From the NCBI RefSeq assembly GCF_002591975.1, contig NZ_NVQE01000012.1, positions 1 through 64,000 of the forward strand: a stretch of 64,000 nt of DNA, read 5' to 3'. Each line of letters opens with the position of its first letter. The stretch's first letter is position 1. This document shows positions 1-8,756 of this stretch, piece by piece. Below the pieces are notes generated by a model. That model was given only the letters and a program-made list of their open reading frames with translations, did not search any database and was not told the origin of the DNA. The stretch is from Mycobacterium neglectum. GTDB lineage: Bacteria > Actinomycetota > Actinomycetes > Mycobacteriales > Mycobacteriaceae. A program made the position numbers and the translations under genes.

Positions 1-78
1 CAGCTCGTCGACGCCCTGCGCCGACACGCTCACCCCGACACCGGCGCCGACACCAAATCTGTCGGTGCCGCCGCCTAG
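1..78 (+). CDS. C-terminal tail of an upstream gene, possibly an integrase (partial)
   Basis: An open frame enters from the left edge and ends at a TAG codon at 76-78. The 25 visible residues are basic and Ala-rich and contain LVDALRRHAHPDTGAD. The tail resembles the end of actinobacterial tyrosine recombinases, where a short helix follows the catalytic Tyr region, but no catalytic residue lies inside the window. The identification is therefore weak. A broken integrase at 3192-3488 makes a mobile-element origin plausible. Confidence 0.3.
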   Translation, partial: QLVDALRRHAHPDTGADTKSVGAAA

Positions 79-327
79 AGTTCATCGTGGATCGTCACCC
101 AAATTCCACGCGACTCGGGACATGCTCCATTCGGTTTCGACCTGGTTTAGTCGAACTTTCGAATGAACGAATGCTCACCATTGACCGTGTTGAGCGTTGG
201 CCCAACAATCGAAACGCAAGCAGAAGCTTTGCGTCCCAGAGTTCTTGGCATTGCCGACGCTACCGACCGCCGGGCCAGGCATCTACTTGTCCCTCCGTCA
301 TGTCCACAACACCTGATCGAAGTTGAG

Positions 328-2622
328 ATGCCTGTGAAGCTCAAGAGACAAATTCCCTCACGAGTTAAGGCGCAAGACCTCCCGATCGACGATTGCGCTT
401 CGGGCGATGACAAAATAGTTGGCGCCGCCGGAACCACCCAACACACAACATTCTGCCGAATCTGTGAGCCGTTATGCGGATTAATTGTCTCCGTCACCGA
501 CCGTCAAGTCACAGACATCAAAGGAGATAAGGACAATCCAGTCTCTAGAGGATTCGTGTGTCCGAAGGGTGTGTCGATGCAGCACATCCAGCACGACCCA
601 GATCGAGTGACGACACCCCTACGCCGGGTCGGCGGACCCGGCGAATTCGAAGAGTGTTCGTGGGATGAGGCGATGCGTGACATCGCATCTCGTACCAAGC
701 GAATCATCAAGACCTACGGCCCGTCAAGCATCGGAGGTTACTTGGGTAATCCCGGCGGAATGCACAGTGGTCACATGTACTGGTTCGCGGGATTTCTCGA
801 CGCTCTTGGCTCTCCGCATGCTTACTCAGCCGGGTCACAGGACACGAATACTCGCCTGGCTGCGAGTGCTTACCTCTATGGCACGCCGTTGTTAGTCCCG
901 TTCCCCGACGCCAAGCGAACAGATTTCATGTTGATGTTCGGAGCGAATCCACTTTTGTCCAAAGGGTCGCTGTGGACGGCGGGCCGTGTCCGTGAACAGC
1001 TGTCCGACGTTGTCCGGCGCGGCGGCCGAGTTGTAGTGGTCGACCCGCGACGCACTGAGACCGCAAAAGCCTTTGAGCATTTACCAATTCGCGCTGACAC
1101 TGACGGGTGGCTCCTGGCAGCACTTCTGGGCGAGGTGTTCCGTCAAGGATGGGAGGACGGGCAATCGATTGAGGCATTGACTACAGGATCGGACCGACTC
1201 CGTGAAATGTGCGTGCCAGTATCGGCCGAGGTGGCTGCTGAGCATACCGGTGTCCCTGCCGACGACATTCGGCGTTTGGCAAGGGATTTCGCGATGGCGC
1301 CCAGTGCAGTCGTCTACACACGTACGGGTGTATGCACCGGTACGTTCGGAACTCTCGTCAATTTCTTCGCAGATGCCCTTAACGTCATCACTGGAAACTT
1401 GGATCACCCCGGCGGCTCGTGCTTTGGCGATCCTCCAGTCAGTATCGTCGAACTAGGTGAGCGTTTCGGAATGGTTGACGCTTCTGGCCAGGCGACGCGC
1501 GTAGGCGGGTTGCCTCGTATCGCCAACTTTTCACCATCGGTCGTCATGCCGCACGAAATCACTACACCCGGCGAGGGCCAGCTGCGGGCCCTCATCGTCG
1601 GAGCGGGAAACGTTGCGTTGTCCACACCGGGGGCGGGCGACGTCGAAGAGTCGTTACGTTCCCTTGATTTGTTGGTTTGCCTGGATCTATACATCACCGA
1701 GACATCGAAGTACGCCGACTACATACTGCCCGGCACAACGTTTCTCGAGCGCGCCGACATGCCAGTATCAAACTTGCAATGGGCCGCGACTCCGTTTGTC
1801 CAGGCCACACAGCGCGTAGTAGAACCGCCGGGACAATGCCGAGAGGAATACCTGTTCTACCAAGACCTCACCCGCCGCATCGGATTGAGGGACGGTCCGT
1901 TCACGCTGTCGTGGCTCCGATGGCTTGCCTTGATGACGTTGATACGCCCAACCCCGATGCAAGTGGTTGATCTATTGGTTCGGATAAGTCCTCAAGGTGA
2001 CTTGTTTGGATTACGGCGCAACGGATTAAACATGAAGAAGATCCTTGCCCACCCCCACGGTCTAGTCCTCGGCGATGCGATCCGCACCGGAATCGCCCAC
2101 GACAAGATCGGCCACCCGGACCGCAAGGTCCACCTCGGCCACGAAGAAATGGAATCAGAGATGCGTCGCCTTCTCCAGAGTCCGCCACTCAATCCTCGCT
2201 ATCCAATAAAGATTATCGGTCGGCGCGAGCTTCGGTCCCACAACTCCTGGATGCACAATGTCCCTAACAACCACACGATGTCACCGCTGCTAATCAACCC
2301 GGGGGACGCCGAAGCGCGCGGCCTCGCGAACGCGGACCGCGCTCGGGTGTTTTCGGAGGATGGCGAGGTGGTAGTCGAGGTCGAGGTCACAGACGATGTC
2401 GTGGCCGGCACAGTTGTGCTGCCGCACGGTTGGGGCCACGCCGGAGGTGGCTGGTCGCATGCAAATGCCAAGCCCGGCGTGAACTACAACGTGTTGACCT
2501 CAACCAGGATAGAGACGGCCGAGAGAATATCGGGCATGTCGCATCTGAACGGCGTGGCTGTGCAAGTCGAGCGCGTCCGGCCGACTCGTGCCTCGAATTC
2601 CACTGCAGAAGAACGCGCATGA
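328..2622 (+). CDS. molybdopterin-dependent oxidoreductase with N-terminal 4Fe-4S site
   Basis: A 764-residue protein of the DMSO-reductase/formate-dehydrogenase superfamily. It is expected to bind a bis-guanine-dinucleotide molybdenum (or tungsten) cofactor and carry out two-electron redox chemistry in the cytoplasm. Four cysteines near the N-terminus (C43, C46, C50, C78) form the expected 4Fe-4S ligand set. The long molybdopterin domain follows (for example VVVVDPRRTET), and a C-terminal dinucleotide-binding beta-barrel domain ends with LPHGWGHAGGG. There is no Tat signal and no partner subunit next to it, so it probably works alone, as BisC-type enzymes do. I chose the ATG at 328. The frame is open back to 163, but the added residues show no family similarity. 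Its DNA is visibly more AT-rich than the genes after 3.6 kb, which suggests transfer. The substrate cannot be read from the sequence. Confidence 0.85.
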   Translation: MPVKLKRQIPSRVKAQDLPIDDCASGDDKIVGAAGTTQHTTFCRICEPLCGLIVSVTDRQVTDIKGDKDNPVSRGFVCPKGVSMQHIQHDPDRVTTPLRRVGGPGEFEECSWDEAMRDIASRTKRIIKTYGPSSIGGYLGNPGGMHSGHMYWFAGFLDALGSPHAYSAGSQDTNTRLAASAYLYGTPLLVPFPDAKRTDFMLMFGANPLLSKGSLWTAGRVREQLSDVVRRGGRVVVVDPRRTETAKAFEHLPIRADTDGWLLAALLGEVFRQGWEDGQSIEALTTGSDRLREMCVPVSAEVAAEHTGVPADDIRRLARDFAMAPSAVVYTRTGVCTGTFGTLVNFFADALNVITGNLDHPGGSCFGDPPVSIVELGERFGMVDASGQATRVGGLPRIANFSPSVVMPHEITTPGEGQLRALIVGAGNVALSTPGAGDVEESLRSLDLLVCLDLYITETSKYADYILPGTTFLERADMPVSNLQWAATPFVQATQRVVEPPGQCREEYLFYQDLTRRIGLRDGPFTLSWLRWLALMTLIRPTPMQVVDLLVRISPQGDLFGLRRNGLNMKKILAHPHGLVLGDAIRTGIAHDKIGHPDRKVHLGHEEMESEMRRLLQSPPLNPRYPIKIIGRRELRSHNSWMHNVPNNHTMSPLLINPGDAEARGLANADRARVFSEDGEVVVEVEVTDDVVAGTVVLPHGWGHAGGGWSHANAKPGVNYNVLTSTRIETAERISGMSHLNGVAVQVERVRPTRASNSTAEERA

Positions 2623-2718
2623 GTATTCGACAGTCCGTAGCAAACGGGTGAGTCAGTCAAGCTTGGTGTCACAACGAGAAGCTCGGCATTGTCGTGAATT
2701 GACGCGAAAGAGACCGAG

Positions 2719-3108
2719 ATGAGGCAGGGCGACGTGGTCAACCTGGCTTGGGACCTGGCAGACGCGCTGGCGCCCGCACTTCCTCGAAGTCGACGTGTCG
2801 CCATTTTTGCTGCCCTTGGCGCCGGTGCAGTGAGCGATGTTCTCACTTCGCTCCTACACGAGTGTGATCCTGCGCCGGGTCTTCTCGCCCCTTCCCTTGC
2901 GGCACGCGTTCTCGATTGGATCGACGGCTACGCAGACCCGCGCGATCGGCACAAGCTTCGAACGCTGTTGAAACGCACTACCGGCCTTCCGGTGATGCCA
3001 CAGGTCCGACCGCCGGTACGATTGGTCGCGCCTCGACAGCTGCGTCATCGGGCAGTGACAAACACAGATCAACGGAGTACCTCGATCCCGCCGCACCGAA
3101 CCCCGTAG
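2719..3108 (+). CDS. hypothetical protein in the accessory region
   Basis: A 129-residue open frame starting at ATG with a GAGACCGAG purine stretch just upstream. The N-terminal two thirds look like a compact helical domain (VVNLAWDLADALAPALP, RVAIFAALGAGAVSDVL, VLDWIDGYADPRDRHKL). The last 35 residues are Pro/Arg/Thr-rich and look disordered. I do not recognise the family. It lies between the molybdoenzyme and an integrase fragment, so it may be cargo or an accessory gene of an old mobile element. The coherent helical pattern supports a real gene; the basic tail could be an artefact of decay. Confidence 0.45.
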   Translation: MRQGDVVNLAWDLADALAPALPRSRRVAIFAALGAGAVSDVLTSLLHECDPAPGLLAPSLAARVLDWIDGYADPRDRHKLRTLLKRTTGLPVMPQVRPPVRLVAPRQLRHRAVTNTDQRSTSIPPHRTP

Positions 3109-3191
3109 CGTTGACGCCCGTCCTAGGTTGGGCTTGCCGTCGTTCTAATTCCATTGCCGCGGCAGGCCCGGAAGCGTAGTAGTCGGAGAGG

Positions 3192-3488
3192 GTGGCACGC
3201 CCGTACAACCATCGAGTATTCGGGGCGGTGCACGTGCAGAAGCTCGACCACGTCGCCGCGCACCGACTCGGCGGGTTCTTCGCGCTGACACTGCTGGGCC
3301 TGCGCTGCGAGGAGGTCGGCGGGCTGCGTTGGTCGGACATTGAGCTTGAACCCGGAGCGCTGCGGATCCGGCAGGCGCGCGTCGATGTCAACGGACGCGA
3401 CACCATCGTCAAGACTGACCGCAGTGCGCGGGACCTGCCGGTGCCAGCGCGCACACTGGCCATGCTCAAGCAGGGCCGCGCCATCTAA
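3192..3488 (+). pseudogene. tyrosine recombinase (integrase) fragment
   Basis: A 98-residue remnant of a tyrosine-recombinase catalytic domain. The visible core includes FFALTLLGLRCEEVGGLRW, which carries the first catalytic arginine, then SDIELEPGALRIRQ and TKTDRSARDLPVP-like beta strands. The H-x-x-R box and the nucleophilic Tyr are missing because the frame stops with TAA at 3486-3488, two bases before the tRNA-Ala gene. A complete integrase would also need an arm-binding and core-binding N-terminal part, which is absent. It is therefore a truncated, inactive gene. Its position against the 3' end of a tRNA gene is where phage and island integrases normally lie. Confidence 0.65.
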
Positions 3489-3489
3489 G

Positions 3490-3562
3490 TGGAGCTAAGG
3501 GGATTCGAACCCCTGACCCCCACACTGCCAGTGTGGTGCGCTACCAACTGCGCCATAGCCCC
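3490..3562 (-). tRNA. tRNA-Ala (anticodon GGC)
   Basis: Read on the minus strand this is a 73-nt cloverleaf. The 7-bp acceptor stem is GGGGCTA paired with TAGCTCC (one G-T pair). The D arm holds AGTTGGTA, the anticodon stem CCACA/TGTGG encloses loop CTGGCAG, and the T arm AGGGG/CCCCT encloses TTCGAAT. The discriminator base is A and no CCA is encoded. The GGC anticodon reads GCC alanine codons. The 3' half faces the integrase remnant, which is consistent with use as an attachment site. Confidence 0.95.
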
Positions 3563-3577
3563 TTGTTGTGCTCATCG

Positions 3578-3606
3578 AAGTTACACCACCTGCGGTAGGC
3601 CATCAA
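3578..3606 (-). promoter_or_regulatory. candidate SigA-type promoter of the tRNA-Ala gene
   Basis: On the minus strand TTGATG (3601-3606) and TAACTT (3578-3583) are separated by 17 bases, close to the TTGACA-N17-TATAAT pattern. Transcription would start about 7-9 bases before the mature tRNA 5' end at 3562. Confidence 0.5.
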
Positions 3607-3615
3607 AATCGCAGG

Positions 3616-4896
3616 TCAGGGCACTTCGCCGGCCGCCTCCGGCCCTAGCGGACGCGCCGGTGTGTGCCCAGCTGGCGGCTGGTCGTAAGTCTCGGGCGCG
3701 AATATCCAACCGATCGCCGCAATGAAGAGGACCGCGCCGCTGACGGCGAAGGCCCAACCGAACGACGCGTGCTGGGCGATCATGCCGACGATCAGCGACC
3801 CGCCGATCGACCCCACGTCGACCATCATCTGGAAGACGGCCACCGGAGCCCCGCCCCGGGACTGATTCCCGACGATGTCGGCCACAGCGGCCTGCTGCGG
3901 TGAGATAAAGATGCCCGTCGCCGCACCCGACACGTACGCGGTCACCAAGAAGATCACGAGTGACGATGTCACCCCGAGCAGGCTCGTCGACACAGCCGCG
4001 GCCATCAGTCCAACGATGAGCAGCTTGCGCCGTCCGATGCGGTCGGACAGATAGCCGCTGGGGATGACCACCGAGACATTGCCGATGGCGAACGTCGCAA
4101 GCGCCAGGCCGGCCACGCCGGTGCTACGGCCGAGCACGTCGACGATGAAGAGCGGCACGAGCGCGATCCGCAGCCCGAACGCCGCCCATCCAGTCGCGAA
4201 ATTGGACAACAACGCGGCAAGGTAGGCGCGGTGCCGCAATACCTCGCGCAGCGAGACGGGAGGCCCGGCGGCTTCATCTGACGGAGCCACCGTGCTGCCC
4301 CGCAGGCTGAAGAACACCACACCAGCGGCGACGAGCAGCGCGGCCCCATAAATCGCGAACGGTGCGGCCAGACCCAGCCCGGCCGTGACGCTACCGAGAA
4401 CTGGCCCACCGACCGATCCGATCAGAAATCCCGACGAGAACAGTCCGGCAACGCGACCGCGGGCGTCCGGTGGCGAAATCCTGATCATCAGCGCGAGCGA
4501 TGACACCGAGAACATTGCCGACCCGAGCCCGCCCAGGGACCGGAACAGCAGCAGCTGCCAATAGGTCTGCGCGAAGGCGCACACGGCGGTGGACACCGCG
4601 ACGATCAGCAGGCCGTTGATGTAGACCCGGCGCTCCCCCAATCGCTGCACCAGCCAGCCCGCCGGCGGCGCGGCGACCAGCCGCATTACCGCGAATGCCG
4701 TGATGACGAACGTGGCCGCGCTGATGCTGACGCCGAAGTGGCGGGCATATTCGGGCAACACCGGAGAGACGACGCCGTATCCGAAGGCGACCACGACATT
4801 GGCCGAGACCAGCAGCCAGACCTCACGCGGAAGCTTTGGCCTACCACCCTGGCCAGAACTGTCTGTCGAACAGTCCCTCTCCGCGTCAGAGCTCAC
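3616..4896 (-). CDS. MFS transporter, drug-efflux type
   Basis: A 426-residue major facilitator of about 12 membrane helices. The first helix is [20 protein letters not shown] loop 2-3 signature ([14 protein letters not shown]) is repeated at loop 8-9 as [13 protein letters not shown], as expected for the two six-helix halves. The overall pattern fits proton-driven drug or metabolite efflux in the inner membrane; the substrate is unknown. It starts with GTG and its first base pairs overlap the stop of pgm (GTGA, 4893-4896), so it is translationally coupled to pgm and is the last gene of the minus-strand run that begins at crcB. Both termini are short, charged and cytoplasmic. Confidence 0.85.
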   Translation of the reverse strand: MSSDAERDCSTDSSGQGGRPKLPREVWLLVSANVVVAFGYGVVSPVLPEYARHFGVSISAATFVITAFAVMRLVAAPPAGWLVQRLGERRVYINGLLIVAVSTAVCAFAQTYWQLLLFRSLGGLGSAMFSVSSLALMIRISPPDARGRVAGLFSSGFLIGSVGGPVLGSVTAGLGLAAPFAIYGAALLVAAGVVFFSLRGSTVAPSDEAAGPPVSLREVLRHRAYLAALLSNFATGWAAFGLRIALVPLFIVDVLGRSTGVAGLALATFAIGNVSVVIPSGYLSDRIGRRKLLIVGLMAAAVSTSLLGVTSSLVIFLVTAYVSGAATGIFISPQQAAVADIVGNQSRGGAPVAVFQMMVDVGSIGGSLIVGMIAQHASFGWAFAVSGAVLFIAAIGWIFAPETYDQPPAGHTPARPLGPEAAGEVP

Positions 4897-6524
4897 GCGA
4901 TGACTTTATTCACCACTTCCTTGGCCTCTTCCTGCACCTGCCCAAGATGCTCCGGTCCGCGGAATGACTCGGCGTAGATCTTGTACACATCCTCGGTGCC
5001 CGACGGGCGCGCCGCGAACCACGCATTCTCCGTCGTCACCTTCAGGCCGCCCAGCGATGCGCCGTTGCCAGGTGCGCTGGTCAGCTTGGCCGTGATCGCC
5101 TCGCCAGCCAACTCGGTGGCGCTCACCTGGTCAGCAGACAGTTTGGCGAGCCGGGCCTTCTGCTCACGATTGGCAGGCGCGTCGATACGCGCATACGTTG
5201 GCGCACCGTACTTTTCGGCGATCGCGTCGTATCGCTGCGACGGAGTCGAACCTGTCTTCGCCAAGATCTCCGACGCCAACAGCGCCAGGATGATGCCGTC
5301 CTTGTCCGTGGTCCACACCGAGCCGTCATGTCGCAGGAATGACGCCCCGGCGCTTTCCTCGCCGCCGAAACCGATGGTGCCGCTGAGCAATCCGTCGACG
5401 AACCATTTGAAGCCCACCGGCACCTCGACCAGTTTGCGTCCCAACCCGGCAACCACCCGGTCGATGATCGACGAACTGACCGCGGTCTTGCCGACCGCTG
5501 TGGACGCGGGCCAGTCTGGCCGGTTGGAGTAGAGGTACTCGATCGCGACGGCCAGGTAGTGGTTCGGATTCAGCAGTCCGCCATCGGGTGTCACAATGCC
5601 GTGTCTGTCGGAGTCGGCGTCGTTTCCGGTAGCGATCTGGTAACTATCCCGGTTGGCGATCAACGACGCCATCGCGTTGGGCGAACTGCAATCCATCCGG
5701 ATCTTGCCGTCGGTGTCCAGCGTCATGAACCGCCACGTCGCGTCGACGTAAGGATTGACCACGGTCAAGTTCAGATTGTGTCGCTCGGCGATCGCGCCCC
5801 AGTAGTCGACGCTCGCGCCGCCTAGCGGATCGGCTCCGATGCGGATCCCCTCGGCGCTGATCGCGTGCAGGTCGACGACGTTGGGCAGGTCGTCGATGTA
5901 GGCATTGAGGTAGTCGTGCCGCTCCGCGTGTTCGGCCGCGCGTGCCAACGGCACACGTTTCACGCCCTCGAGTTTGTTCCGCAGCAGTTCGTTGGCCCGT
6001 TTAGCGATCGCCCCGGTGGCATCGGTATCGGCAGGCCCGCCATTTGGCGGGTTGTACTTGAACCCACCGTCGCGCGGCGGGTTGTGCGAGGGCGTGACCA
6101 CGATCCCGTCGGCCAGATCGCGGTTGCGGCCGCGGTTGAACGCCAGGATGGCGTGGCTGACCGCTGGCGTCGGCGTGTAGCCGTCCGTGGAATCGATCAT
6201 CGCCACTACATCATTGGCAGCGAGCACTTCGAGCGCCGACTCCCATGCCGGTTCCGAGAGCGCATGGGTATCACGGCCGATGAACAGCGGGCCAGTGGTG
6301 CCCTGCGCGTGCCGATACTCGACGATGGCCTGGGTCGTGGCATGGATGTGCGCCTCGTTGAATGCCGCGTCGAGGCTGGAGCCCCGATGGCCCGAGGTGC
6401 CGAACGCCACCTGTTGATCGACGTTGTCGGGATCGGGTTCCACGGTGTAATAGGCCGTGACCACGTGCGCCACATCGATGAGGTCTTCGGGTTGTGCCGG
6501 TTGACCGGCGCGGGGATTGGCCAT
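4893..6524 (-). CDS. pgm: phosphoglucomutase (alpha-D-glucose phosphate-specific)
   Basis: Interconverts glucose 1-phosphate and glucose 6-phosphate, linking glycolysis to glycogen, trehalose and cell-wall sugar synthesis in the cytoplasm. The 543-residue length matches enterobacterial Pgm. The catalytic phosphoserine lies in [11 protein letters not shown] (Ser146, the same number as in the Salmonella enzyme). The metal loop is [10 protein letters not shown], the sugar-binding loop GFGGEESAG, and the phosphate-binding loop [12 protein letters not shown] is near the C-terminus. I placed the start at the ATG at 6524 (MANPRAGQP); the frame is open 27 codons further upstream but without family similarity. 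It follows the histidine phosphatase after 84 bases and overlaps the MFS gene by 4. In M. tuberculosis pgmA (Rv3068c) is also next to a crcB pair. Confidence 0.95.
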   Translation of the reverse strand: MANPRAGQPAQPEDLIDVAHVVTAYYTVEPDPDNVDQQVAFGTSGHRGSSLDAAFNEAHIHATTQAIVEYRHAQGTTGPLFIGRDTHALSEPAWESALEVLAANDVVAMIDSTDGYTPTPAVSHAILAFNRGRNRDLADGIVVTPSHNPPRDGGFKYNPPNGGPADTDATGAIAKRANELLRNKLEGVKRVPLARAAEHAERHDYLNAYIDDLPNVVDLHAISAEGIRIGADPLGGASVDYWGAIAERHNLNLTVVNPYVDATWRFMTLDTDGKIRMDCSSPNAMASLIANRDSYQIATGNDADSDRHGIVTPDGGLLNPNHYLAVAIEYLYSNRPDWPASTAVGKTAVSSSIIDRVVAGLGRKLVEVPVGFKWFVDGLLSGTIGFGGEESAGASFLRHDGSVWTTDKDGIILALLASEILAKTGSTPSQRYDAIAEKYGAPTYARIDAPANREQKARLAKLSADQVSATELAGEAITAKLTSAPGNGASLGGLKVTTENAWFAARPSGTEDVYKIYAESFRGPEHLGQVQEEAKEVVNKVIA

Positions 6525-6608
6525 GGAGTCGATTCTGCTCCGGTTCCGCGCGACGCACCGACGTGACGCCAAAGAATTCAGGTCGACGGCAACAGTTCGT
6601 CGCACCGA

Positions 6609-7184
6609 CTACTTGAGAAGTGGCGCCTGCTGATCGGTCAGTTCGACCGACCAGATTCCGGAGTCGTACCGCAGCACTTGGTAGGAGCCCGTGGGCACGG
6701 ACACCGCCGGGAGGCTCGGAGCGACGCGCGCGAGCAGTGGCCGGATAACCGCGTCGTGGGTCACGACGACCACTGCCTTATGCCGCGACTGCGCCCACGC
6801 GCCCCACTCGTCGAGCGCCGGCCCAGACCGGGACAACACGGCCTCCGTCGGCTCGACTCCAGGAGCTGCGTCGACACTGCCCCACTGGGCGATGACCTCT
6901 GATTTCACCGCACCCGTCCATTGCCCGTAGTCGCGATCGTTGAAGCGATCGTCAATCTGGTGCGTGACTCCCACATGACGCGCGATGGCTGCTGCTGTGT
7001 GGACTGCGCGCCGAAGGGGACTCGACACCACGACATCGGCACCGACTCCCGCGAGCGCGACCGCGACCGCGCCCGCTTGGCCCGCACCGATTTCGTTCAG
7101 TTCAGGATCGGCGAGACCGCGGAGCCGCCCATCGGCGTTAAGGGATGTCTCTCCATGACGGACGAGATAAACGTGCTGCGCCAT
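6609..7184 (-). CDS. histidine phosphatase family protein (phosphoglycerate-mutase-like)
   Basis: A 191-residue cytoplasmic protein of the histidine phosphatase branch. The N-terminal motif LVRHGETSLN gives the nucleophilic His10. A second conserved His lies in VVVVTHDAVIRPLL, and the arginine of SSPLRRAVHTA completes the phosphate pocket. The family removes phosphate from sugars, nucleotides or small phosphorylated metabolites; the substrate cannot be deduced here. It sits 11 bases after the universal stress protein gene and before pgm on the same strand, so co-transcription is likely. Confidence 0.88.
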   Translation of the reverse strand: MAQHVYLVRHGETSLNADGRLRGLADPELNEIGAGQAGAVAVALAGVGADVVVSSPLRRAVHTAAAIARHVGVTHQIDDRFNDRDYGQWTGAVKSEVIAQWGSVDAAPGVEPTEAVLSRSGPALDEWGAWAQSRHKAVVVVTHDAVIRPLLARVAPSLPAVSVPTGSYQVLRYDSGIWSVELTDQQAPLLK

Positions 7185-7195
7185 CTCTGACTCCG

Positions 7196-7666
7196 TTATT
7201 CGGGCGCAGCGTCGGGAACGAGGAGCACGGCTCTGCCGTGTTTGCGCGTCACCTGATACGCGACCGACTGTCCGGCGAAAGTCTCGATGAACGAGTGCAT
7301 GCCGCCCCGGGGTGCACCCAGCACGATCATCACCGCATTGACCTCCTCGGCCAGGTCGGCGAGGACGTCGGGTGGACGTCCGTGCATGGGGTGGTACGTC
7401 CAGTTCGCGTCGAGTTCATTCAGCATGCCCCGTGCCTGAACGGCGTGGGATTCGAGGGTGGCGCGCAACTGCTGCTCATAGTCCCATGCGTCCGGATCGA
7501 CGGGCAGATCAGCGAAGTCGGCGATATGCGCGACATGCAGATGTGCATCCAAGCGTCGAGCAAGGCCGATCGCATAACGCAACGCTGCGACGCTCGCGGG
7601 TTGGCCGTCCCAGCCGACCACCAACTCCGCGGAGGACCGCGTGGACGGTTCGTCAGTGTTGTCCAT
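7196..7666 (-). CDS. universal stress protein (UspA family)
   Basis: A single-domain 156-residue Usp. The first strand ELVVGWDGQPASVAALRYAI contains the conserved Asp, and the ATP-loop G-x2-G-x9-G(S/T) pattern is readable as GAPRGGMHSFIETFAGQS followed by VLLVP. Such ATP-binding dimers act in the cytoplasm during stress and dormancy. It begins 29 bases after the second crcB gene on the same strand. Uspa-like genes are among those reported under fluoride riboswitches, so fluoride control by read-through from crcB is a reasonable inference, not something the sequence proves. Confidence 0.88.
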   Translation of the reverse strand: MDNTDEPSTRSSAELVVGWDGQPASVAALRYAIGLARRLDAHLHVAHIADFADLPVDPDAWDYEQQLRATLESHAVQARGMLNELDANWTYHPMHGRPPDVLADLAEEVNAVMIVLGAPRGGMHSFIETFAGQSVAYQVTRKHGRAVLLVPDAAPE

Positions 7667-7695
7667 CTCGGGCTACCCCCTTCCGTAAACGACCA

Positions 7696-8064
7696 TCAGA
7701 GCGCCCACACCAGGGCGAGTCCAGCCGCGCAGGCGGCGACCGACATCACCAAGGAGACGACCGCGTTGAGCAACGCCAGCGTTCGCCGGCCCTGTTGAAC
7801 GAGCCGCACGGTTTCGAAGCTGGCGGTGCTGAAAGTCGTGTAGCCGCCGCAGAATCCGGTACCCAGCACGGTCTGCCAGGCGCTGGACTGGCCTCCGAAG
7901 ATCACGACCCCGGCAAGAACGCCGATGAGTAGCGACCCCGTGACGTTGATGACGACGGTGGCCAACGGAAACGGTGACCGCCACCGCTGTTTTGTCCATG
8001 CGTCGAGCAGGAACCGAGTGACCGCACCCGAGGCTCCCGCGAGGAAGGTCAGAATCGGAATCAT
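7696..8064 (-). CDS. crcB: fluoride ion channel CrcB/Fluc, second copy
   Basis: A 122-residue protein with four membrane helices. It carries the Fluc signature GTGFCGGYTTFSTASFE, which includes the Phe-box and the central Na+ site region, and an N-terminal GASGAVTRFLLD helix. Fluc proteins are dual-topology or paired dimers that export F- passively and so protect enolase and pyrophosphatase. The start is ATG at 8064, overlapping the stop of the upstream crcB by four bases (ATGA). Adjacent paralogous pairs usually form an antiparallel heterodimer, so both copies are likely needed. It follows the riboswitch-bearing first copy. Confidence 0.92.
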   Translation of the reverse strand: MIPILTFLAGASGAVTRFLLDAWTKQRWRSPFPLATVVINVTGSLLIGVLAGVVIFGGQSSAWQTVLGTGFCGGYTTFSTASFETVRLVQQGRRTLALLNAVVSLVMSVAACAAGLALVWAL

Positions 8065-8603
8065 GCGCGTGCCCTCCGGCGGTGCACGCTCGCCGTGACC
8101 ACGATGCCGAGCCAGGCGGTGAGCACGCCGCCCAGCACGCTGAACACGCCGTAACTGACGGCGGTTCCGAGATGGCCGTTTCGGCCCAACAGCACGATCT
8201 CCAAGGCGAAGGCGCTGTAGGTGGTGAAAGCCCCACAGAACCCGGTCCCGGCACACAGGCGGGCGCGGCGGCGCCATCCTGAGTCCTCACCGAGCCGCGC
8301 GAGTCCCTCCAGCAAGCCGCCAAGCACGAATGCGCCGGCGAGGTTGATCATGAAGGTCGCCCACGGCCACGATGCGCCGTCGTGCGGCAGGGCCTTCTCG
8401 ATGTAATAGCGCAGCGCCGTCCCAGCGATACCTCCGGCGAAGATCCAGGCCATGGCCGATGGGCGCAAGTGCAGTGGCCGTAAGGGTTTGGCCGGAGCGT
8501 CGGGATCGGTGAGCAACTCGGCATGCGGGTCGGCAGCACCCGTTGAGCGTCCCGCGCCGGCATCGTCATCCTGATCGTCGGCTTCCGGCTGATCGGCGGT
8601 CAT
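8061..8603 (-). CDS. crcB: fluoride ion channel CrcB/Fluc, first copy with N-terminal extension
   Basis: A 180-residue Fluc protein. The channel part begins about residue 50 (AWIFAGGIAGTALRYYIEKAL) and contains CAGTGFCGAFTTYSAFALE. The first ~45 residues are an acidic, Pro/Ala-rich cytoplasmic extension not found in minimal Fluc proteins. The C-terminus is Arg-rich (VHRRRARA), unlike its partner, as expected for the inside-positive member of an oppositely oriented pair. Its leader carries a fluoride riboswitch, and the SD sequence is placed to be masked by the leader hairpin. It overlaps the next crcB by four bases. Confidence 0.92.
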   Translation of the reverse strand: MTADQPEADDQDDDAGAGRSTGAADPHAELLTDPDAPAKPLRPLHLRPSAMAWIFAGGIAGTALRYYIEKALPHDGASWPWATFMINLAGAFVLGGLLEGLARLGEDSGWRRRARLCAGTGFCGAFTTYSAFALEIVLLGRNGHLGTAVSYGVFSVLGGVLTAWLGIVVTASVHRRRARA

Positions 8604-8609
8604 GTGGCA

Positions 8610-8688
8610 TCCCTACCCATCGCTACGACGGTAGGAACTATCAGCCAGTCGGCGGTTCGAGCGAGAGGCTCGGGCGAGATCCATCACC
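8610..8688 (-). promoter_or_regulatory. fluoride riboswitch (crcB motif) with translational expression platform
   Basis: On the minus strand the aptamer (8688 down to 8630) shows the crcB-motif landmarks in order. GGTGATGG and TCTCGCC form the pseudoknot arms (GGTGA with TCGCC). GCC-GACT-GGC is the small hairpin inside AACCGCCGACTGGCTGAT. P1 pairs GGATCT with AGTTCC, with one mismatch. The P1 3' strand (8634-8639) overlaps TTCCTACC (8630-8637), which can instead pair over 8 bp with GGTAGGGA (8610-8617). That second element is the only SD-like sequence and lies 6 bases before the ATG of crcB. Fluoride binding should therefore free the ribosome site. Confidence 0.85.
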
Positions 8689-8697
8689 ACTGCGGTG

Positions 8698-8703
8698 ACT
8701 GTA
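8698..8703 (-). promoter_or_regulatory. candidate -10 element of the crcB leader
   Basis: TACAGT on the minus strand lies about 10 bases before the first aptamer nucleotide, so a transcript starting there would begin just ahead of the riboswitch. No convincing -35 is visible. Confidence 0.4.
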
Positions 8704-8756
8704 CCGCTCTAGCAGCGCGTATCGCGAGATCGATGTCACAAGCACCACCCTGGTCG

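Noticed and set aside
163..327. N-terminal extension of the molybdoenzyme
   Set aside because: The added 55 residues show no similarity to the family and the iron-sulfur region begins after ATG 328.
3122..3141. IdeR-like sequence CTAGGTTGGGCTTGCC
   Set aside because: Only about 12 of 19 positions fit, the right half-site is poor, and no iron gene is next to it.
3489..3725. Plus-strand frame beginning with ELRGFEPLTP
   Set aside because: This is the well-known spurious translation of a tRNA gene read antisense; tRNA-Ala lies here on the other strand.
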